This document shows positions 26,701-35,700 of a DNA stretch of 64,000 nt, one piece after another (positions within the stretch are counted from its first letter, which is position 1; each line of letters opens with the position of its first letter). The notes below the pieces were generated by a model. It was not told the origin of the DNA. It made no database searches and saw only the letters and a list, made by a program, of their open reading frames with translations. The stretch lies in the NCBI RefSeq assembly GCF_002078875.1, contig NC_034415.1:18567975-18631974 (forward strand), in the 5' to 3' direction. A program made the translations under genes and the position numbers. The stretch is from Numida meleagris (Eukaryota > Chordata > Aves > Galliformes > Numididae).

Positions 26701-29700
26701 GAGCCAGGCAGCACCAGGAAGTAGTCAAATTTGTAAACTGAAAATTAGAGTGCACTGAGGTTTGTTTTCTCCCTGTGAAAACATTTTTTCCAAATTCCTT
26801 TCACCTTGGAGTTTTCTTTGTTGATTTCTTGATTATGTTATCCTTCATTTCTAAAGGCATTAGCTGAATGTGAAAGCCTGGATCTGAAAATGATTAAAGA
26901 AAATAAAGGGAATGGGAATATAAATTAAAGGGGGGGAAAATTATTCTTTTTCCTATGAAACTCGAAAGTGCAAAAAAACTTAGCATTTAGGTAAAAATGC
27001 AGGTTAGAAGGATATAGGGTTTATCTAAAGAATTAAAAAAAAAACAACAAAACCACCAACTTAAGTCCTCCTAATTATTTTTACATATAGACCAGAGGTC
27101 ATGAGTGCATGTTGAGTACAACTAAAATCAGAATGCCCATGGTCATTACCAATTAGGAAATGTAAAGTCCCATTAGGCAGTGATCATTCTTATCTTTAAT
27201 ACATGCTTGGTATTCTGGAACTGTACTGAGTACCAGATAGTTCTGCAAATGCAGAAAATGTCTATGGGAACTCTGCCACTATGAAGAATTTCAGTATAAT
27301 TTGTTTGAAGTAGCAGTTGTGTAGTAGAATACATTGTGAGTGTGTGTAACTCTATGAAGATATCTAGTATGTATGTAGACAGCTTTGTGCAATAATGCAC
27401 AAAGTCTTAAAGTGTAAAAAGTTTAGAAGAGTCTTGGATTTTGTATGAAAACAATCACATCCTTGATAATTTCTGTTGTTAATGAAATAATTAAGGCTGA
27501 AACTAAAATTATTTTAGAAACTAAACTGCTGAAGGGCGTAGGATGATACTTGCCATAAGCATACTTAAACCGGACTGTAGACTCTCCAGTGAATACACTG
27601 AAATACTTAAGCACAGATGGTTGGGGGTTGTTTTTCAGCGCAACTTCCTGGGAGACATAATTCCACCTGGCATTACGATAGTGGCACAGGCAGTAAGAAG
27701 TGACAACAGAAATCAAGGTTATCAAGCTACAGCATATGTTCGTTCCGATGCTGCCAAAGTTGATGTGCAACTAGTTGTTGTTCAGCTGGCTGAAACCAAT
27801 TGGAAAGCATGTGCTGATGCTGTAATACTGCCTCTGAAAGCACAGGTAAGTACACAGGCAGCTTTGCCAAACGAGACATCTAAAAGGCCCGCAGGTTTTT
27901 AAATAAGCACAGAGCACCTGCTGATTAGAAATTTTAGTAAAAATTCAGAAAACGTCCATATCCTCCACTCTCCTTTTGAATTAAAACAAACAAAACAATA
28001 ACTACAACAACACAAAACAAAAACCAGACACTTCAAGATCTGACTCCCCCCCAAAATTCTGATTTTCAAGATGCATCAAAATACTATTTATAGAAGTATT
28101 TTAAAAGTTTGAAAAAATGTCTATCTACTCATTATTTATCATTCAGTACAAATTTGCTTTTCTGGGAATCAAACTGTTTTTCTCTGTATAACTCATTTCA
28201 TAAGATCAATCACTGAAAGGCATTTGAAACACTCTATTTCTTGGGATTTATATGAGATAACAGAAAAATTAAGGTTAGATAGTGGGTTGATGCCTGAGAA
28301 AACATAGATGAAATTATAGGTCTTTTCTTTTTTCACCTCTTCCCGTGCTGTGCTTCCAGTGCACCTATAAAGGAAAGAAGTCTTTGGATAACGATTTACT
28401 AACTTCTACTTTTTCCAGCAGCAATTAACTCATTCATCCTTTTATTTCGGTATTGAAAATGTAGAGGTTCAAGACAGGAAGTACTGCAGAAGACTAATAG
28501 ACATTTAGTCCTATCTTCTTCTAGAACAAAATATAAACTGATTATTAACATACCAAGTATAAGGAAATCTCAGGAAATTATGGCAAACCTTAGCCTATCT
28601 AGAGAAAGAAAGACATGGAAGCATAAAGGATCAATGTGAAGTTTCAAGAAAGAAGAAAAAATTATATTTTGAAATTACTAATGATGTTTCTGTGATTCTT
28701 TTCTGAAATTTGGGTGTCTTTTTTCCTGTCTATAAAGGCTAGACTGAGATGGGGCAAGGAGTGCAGAGACTACAGGATAGCAGCCATGGCTACCACAGGC
28801 CAACTGGCAAGGAAGCCAGCCATGCAGCTGAAGGTGCAATGGGGAAATGTCCCTTCTTGGATAAAAAAGACAAGCACAATGTATGTAATTTGCTCTTTCC
28901 TAAATTATTGTGTTGCCTTTTTTATATTAGTTGGCATTAGAAATGCACTGAAAGAAATGGATGATTTTTTGAACACAGATGTTTTTGGAGAAAACAAAAG
29001 TTCACAGGCACAACAGTATTCTTTGAATGTCTTCTAGTTCCCCCACGTTTCATATTAAAAGGCATCCTCCAAATATTTAAAATTTGATGTGCCTAATTTC
29101 ATTTCCCTTATTAAATGATTAGATGTTTTAGTTCAAAATACCTCTTTGTTTTGAAATGTCCTTCAATTCAGTATTAAAAAAAACAAAACTGTTAAAATGA
29201 TAAAAATAAAAACAATGTGTATCCTTAGGATAAAATCAACCATTTAGTTTGACCTAAAGCACTTTTTCTTTGGCTTCTTTTTTCCCTTTCTTTTCCCCCA
29301 ATTTTTCAGAAATGCCAACAATCCTCACCCTCCAATATCTGTCTTTGCTCATGGAGCTGAGTTTGTCACATCTTATTTGTCTCCAGATTTATGCAATACG
29401 TTCCTGGTGCGGCACTCATGTTGGGCTTCTCAGAGGCACATCAGAGAAACCCGTCTCATGAACTTATAGTAAGGGCAGCTGCAACATCTCCACGAGCAAT
29501 AGATACAGTAATTAAAGTTCCTGGGGTATGTGTCAATTTTATTTTCTTTTCCTTTCACTGAATGGATTTTCAACTTATTGAGACTTAAATATTTTAAAAA
29601 AAATTAATCATTTCTTTTTAGAGGAGCTGGTATATATCTGACTACATGAGTGTTGAAATACACAGTCCTTGATTTTGTACTGCCTTCGTAAAATGGAACA

Positions 29701-32700
29701 ACAAGCAAAAGTTGAAAACTCTATAGCGAAATACTTTATTTCCATGCTGAGAACAGTCGTTAGGCCCAGACTGCCTCAAATATGACTGCTCTACACTTGC
29801 AGGTTTTTTTTTTTTACCCTGTGTGACAGTTCTGTGCGATGTATATGGGTCTGAGAGCGGATAATGGAGTCCTTGAGTACATCTTGCGCTCCACAGCAGC
29901 CATATGCAGCATCTAATTATGTTTGTGCTTCAGTCCCACAGCTGCAGTTGACCACACTCTGTGAGACAGGTCTCAGCAAGTTACGACAGACACAAATAAT
30001 TTTGTGGCTTTAACTCAGCTTTAACTAAACTAAAGCAGTTAGTTGCACTCTCAGAGCAGCTTGCACAGGCTGGATGTGCAGAATCCCACTGATTAATTGG
30101 TCCTTGTCCACCAAATCCCTGTGCACTGTTTTGAAAGTTTCCCCCATGGAACTGTGGTAAATTAATAACAGCTCGCTATTCATAAACGGAGAAATTAGTG
30201 TGTCTTTAACCTTCCGTTGTGCTTCAGAATTGCAGGATCTTTATTATATGATAATGAAGAAGTAGGCGCATTAGGCATTAAGTTGATGCTCTTGGTAAAT
30301 GTCTTTTCTATCTAAAGTAAGAAATCTTACCGCTATGGCACATCATGCCATTTTTTCAGCCTTTAATGGATGCCGTTCACTTTGCCAGAAACATCCATCA
30401 AATTAGTTAGTTAAACTGTTAAATTGTTTTTTCAAGAAGTCACATAATTATCATTTAAACTTCATCTACATAGGTTACTTTCTAATATTATTAACAATTT
30501 TTGCATAAAATTCAGGAACTGAGACCAGAAGAAGAGAGAGTGATTGCTAAGAAAAGCCTAAGATTTGGGCATATCCTGGAGAGACTAACACAACTGCAAT
30601 TGTGTATCTTCAAGATATTTTTTCCAGGATGTCTTTTTTGCTTGTCTCTTTTCAGTGATATCACAAGCAGTACGGTTCAATATATCTTAATGTTTTTTTC
30701 ATTTCTACTTTTTCAGGTAACACTTTACTATCAGGGACTCCGACTGCCATTCACTTTGCCCTTAGGGCCATCATCTTCATCATATGAGACTAGAGATATC
30801 ACTGCCTGGAATTTCCTTCCTGAAATAGTTTCACAAATAGCACAAGAAGATCAATGTAAGTACTACTTATATGATTGTCTCATGAGGAAGCAATGTTTGT
30901 AGATCTATCCTCTGCTACGGCTGGGACTTGTCTTTCCCCATAGTGGTCTTCTGGAGGGAAGCTGAGTGTCTCTAACCCTGCTTTCTCAGCAGTCCATTTT
31001 ACCACTTAGAAGCACGTTTACTGGCAGGTGGACTAAGAGACTTCAAACTGATGTAAATCTTCAGAGTTCAGGATTCATTCCTAAATGCAAGCTGTAGAGA
31101 TTGTCTTTTGCCCCTTCTAGGAAGGTGCCATCTCTGCGTTGAGAGGCATCAGGTGATGGGTACAAGACAGATAATTAATTTTCTGCCACATTTATTATTT
31201 TTAAAAAAGATTCACATAAGTTTTAAGTGATTGGCATCTAACACTTCTGTGGGAAATGTGAACTAGTTTTGTAATGGTTACTACTTTTAATTTCTGAAGA
31301 TATTGGTAAGTTTTAGTCACTACTATCTTGAGGTTTGCTTTTAGCATGTCATCAAAATCAGTACTAATATAGTCTACATCTGTTAGCGATTCTGTAGTGA
31401 TATCCTATCCTTACAGTCTATGGCAGCATCAAAATATTCTGCCAAAGAGATGTTGAAGTTCTTTTTCTATCTGCTGTGTAGTCCAATCTCACAGAGGTAG
31501 CCTTCAGTACTTTGCAGCAACACACATGCCATTGTCACATCTGCCATTTCTTTTCTGGTTCTGTTTTGCAGCCACATGTGAAGTTGGCGAGGGAGATTTC
31601 AAAACATTCGATCGCATGAGCTTTACATGTTCTTTCAATAAAAGCTGCAACCTGATAGTGGCCCAAGACTGTACCGAACATCCAAAATTCATCATTACTA
31701 CAAGAAAAGTTGATCACCAGTCTTTCTCAAGAGAGGTTCACATAAATACAAGCTCAGCGTAAGCATGGTTTATTCTGAAGACTCAATAATTAGATACAAA
31801 ACTTCAGGGAGTTAGTCTGGGGAAGGAGGATGTCTAGTTTGGGTGCAACTAATTTACAGTCATATATTTGAGGATTTACAGAATCCTCATCTGCCACTCT
31901 TTGGTTTCATTTTCCTCATATTCAGTGTTGCAGTCAGGATCATATAGCCTGCTCTGTAAGTTCCCACACTGTCTTTTCTTCAAAGGTTGAATCTCAGCAT
32001 CCAGTAAATAAAGTTCCAATAACTTTATTGGAATAAAGTTCCAATAAATTTTGCATTTTGAAATGAAAGCAGCTCAGTCACTCATTCAAGATCCAGATGT
32101 TCAAATTAGCTCTCTGCTAGCTTTGGTCACAAATATCTCTCCCTTACACGTTTTAAATTAACCACTAGTTTCTTCTTTTTTTTTTTTTTTTTCCCCTTTT
32201 TTCCTCTAGGAACATCACAATCTGTCCTGCAGCAGATTCATCTCTGCTTGTGACATGCAATAAAGAATCAGTACTATCAGCCAGTGGAGTTTCTGAGTAT
32301 GAAAAAGGTGAGCTTTGATACCCACATTTCTAGGACTGATTCAGAAACCAAGTATCTTCAAGACTGTATTTTCTATAAGCTTCGCAGAACACTATAATGT
32401 TAAGAAAACATAAATGGGATTAACTCAAGAAAAAACTAGTGATCTTCTCGATATTTGTATTGCTTTATAATTCTGTGTCTCCCATAGCAGATATACACTT
32501 TTCCTTGGTATGACTGAGAGGTAAAGAAAGCCCTTTCTTATACATATATAAAGTCCAAGACTGATGCTTGTTTACAAGAAGTGTGCTTGTTATAGTCACA
32601 GTTACATGCTTTGGGACAGATATTTAGCTGGAGAACCACCAATGTAATTTTCATTTCAAGATTTAATAGACTGGATACAAAAGTAAGCTCCAACTACAGG

Positions 32701-35700
32701 AAACCACAGTCTAACATTTTCACAAATGAATGTTTATTCTCTTTATTTTCTTCCTCTCTCAACAAAACAAAAAAGCAATTCCAAACACTCTAACTATAGT
32801 AGAACAATGATAATTGTGAAGGAAAATGATGTACTTTGTGCTACTCCGTTTCTCCATTACTTTAAAATTATGATTAACCATCTTTTTACAGACAATATTA
32901 AAATCTATAAAAATGGAACAACAGTTATTGTGGAAGCTCCAACACATGGACTGAAGAATGTGAATTTTGATGGTGAGATCCTTAAGGTATGGTGCTTTCT
33001 TTCAAAGTTACTGCCTTCTTTCTGTTTAGTGCTTTGACAACGTAACAGATCATCACTTCAGTATTCACTTAAAAAGATGCACTGTTTTACAGGTTACAGT
33101 TGCTTCATGGATGAGAGGAAAGACGTGTGGAGTCTGTGGAAATAATGACAGAGAAAAGCACAATGAACTCCTAATGCCAAATCATAAGCTGGCACACAGC
33201 TGTTCTGCTTTTGTTCATTCATGGGTATTGCTAGAAGAAACCTGCTCTAGTGGTGAGTAGATCTGAAAACAATTTATGCTTGGAGAGAATACGATTTTGT
33301 CTTTCCTCTGACAATAGCTGGAAAGATATTTTCTTTTAAAAGCAGTACTTTACTTAAAATGACAATAGCAATACATATACATTTTAACTTCATTAACCAC
33401 TGACTTTTTAAAATACTGCCTGTGAACACAGAATACACAATACAGCAAGTCTTTGTCTCATGTGCAGTTCAATGCTAAATAATTGATTCCAACATAATTT
33501 CTTACACCGAGTAGCTTATTTCCTCGAGAAGCAAACCCAGACCTAAGCTGACCTAACTGAAGTCAGTTTGATTTATACTGCTGAGTCTAATCAGTTGTAG
33601 CCGCTGTCTGTAGGCTTAATTTAATGAAACAAATTGCGTACTGTGAATGTAGTAGATCAGATCTTAAGTATATGCAAATTTTCAGAGTAGACAAAATTTG
33701 CTTTTGTTCTGCATCATCTGAGGGTGCAATTTCAGGGAAATATTTAGAAATACAACTGAGGTAAAAGTTTCCTCTCACATGGAGCTGGAAGAATAATGAT
33801 GGTCTCCCATAACATCAATACTGTTTTGTTTCGTACATTTCCATTTACCTTGGACCTGAGACAACTTTATTGAAGTTAATGGTTGCTTTCTCCTTGACTT
33901 CAGCAGCAGCAGACTTGTACTTATCTGTACATCAGGAAACAGAGTCATAGCTGGGATCCTGTTAAGTTACATTATACCTTTCTAGTGAGATAATTGCAGC
34001 ATTATAAAAATCATCCAATACAAAAATTATCCTTGATGTTATTATATAAATGCTGCCATTTTTTTTCTATCCATTCACTACAGTTGACATCTTTCCTAAT
34101 GCAATGAAGTAGCCATTGTGCCTGCTGTATCTATTCTTAATAGCTTTCAGATATGAGAGGTTATTTTCTGTGTATTATGTAGTTCTAAAAAACTGAGTAT
34201 ACACAATTCCATTTGGGTTATATTGTGCAATGAGATATTAAATATAGCTCCCCTTTCAGAATCTTTCTTCAGTCCCCCAACTTATTATCATCCTATCTTG
34301 ATAACCTCACTACTGTGAAAATGGTTTGTCAGAGACCTGTGTTTTAATAAAAGCTGAAGAGAAAATATGGACCTTTATTATTGCAAGGATCGATTGGGAT
34401 TTATTTCTACAATTTTAACTACCTTTCCTTTTCCTCTTAGGGTGCAAACTGCAGCGCAGTTATGTGCAGCTGAATCGAAATCCTACTATTGATGGAGAGG
34501 AATCTACATGCTACTCTATTGACCCAGTACTGAAATGTATGAAAGATTGTACTCCAGTTGAAAAAACTTCCGTTAAGGTTGGCTTCCACTGTTTCCCAAA
34601 AGGTATGATATTCTTCTGTGTCACGTACTGTAGGAGTTCTGTCAGAGCACTTGAAAGAACAAAATGCAGCACAGCCACACGCAGAACTGTACAACTCCAG
34701 CTCCTCTCTGAGCTGCTGTTTTTAATCCCATTAGTATTTGCTATAACAACTGACAGTACTGGCTAGCTAAGAGCTAGTTTAGATGATGGCAGGTAGCGTC
34801 ATCTGAGAAAAACATCTGAGGTGGTAAAAGGGGCAGAAGAGATCGATAATTTTTTTTCACACTTTCAGGATCTCCATACAGTTGTGATAAGCAACAGTAA
34901 GTCCTTTTATGCACATTACAGCCTGCAATTTTGTGTAGACCAGGGCAAGCAAGGCAATTGAAAGTCAGTCAAGTAGTGTGACATGACTGCTGTGATTAGG
35001 CTGCCATGCTACACCACTGTGCAATACATCAGCAAAAAAACACACTGCTGAAATGTTCTCTAGATTGTTCCAAAAATTGGTTTGTTTTTCAAAGGTATTT
35101 TATACGCACAAACTTGTGCCCCAGATTTTTAAAAATATTGAGCCTTTTTCTCCTTTCACTTATAAAAATTTCTCATGAATGTAATGCATGAATGCAAAAC
35201 ACAGCTGTACAATACAGTTGTACAAGCTTGAGAGGAGAATCCAGCATTGAATCTGCAGATATTTCTGGTGCATTCCTTCCTAAATCTTTTAATGGATCAC
35301 TCAGTACATAGATCACATAGACAGAAACTACCACTTGAGAGTATCTGCTAAATTGATCCGTTCTGTGTTAACCATTATTAGCCAAAACCACAGCTGGGAT
35401 AATACAGTGTAGTTTCACTGAAACCAATTAATTTCTATACTGAGTAATACTAGAGAGAAACACAGTATTTTATTTCTGATTTTAAACATCTATCTAGAAC
35501 TTTGCACTTTTTGCTCATGTTATTAATATCTTCCATGTGCTGAATCAGCCCATAAAAGCAATGAGTATCTTTCTATAATAGTCAACAATCTACAACAGTC
35601 TATTTAACAGGTACCACAGAGAAAGTGCTAATAGTTTTCTGACAACTCCCTGAGAAGTGAATAGATGCATCCTTTTATGAAAAGAACACACTTTCAACAA

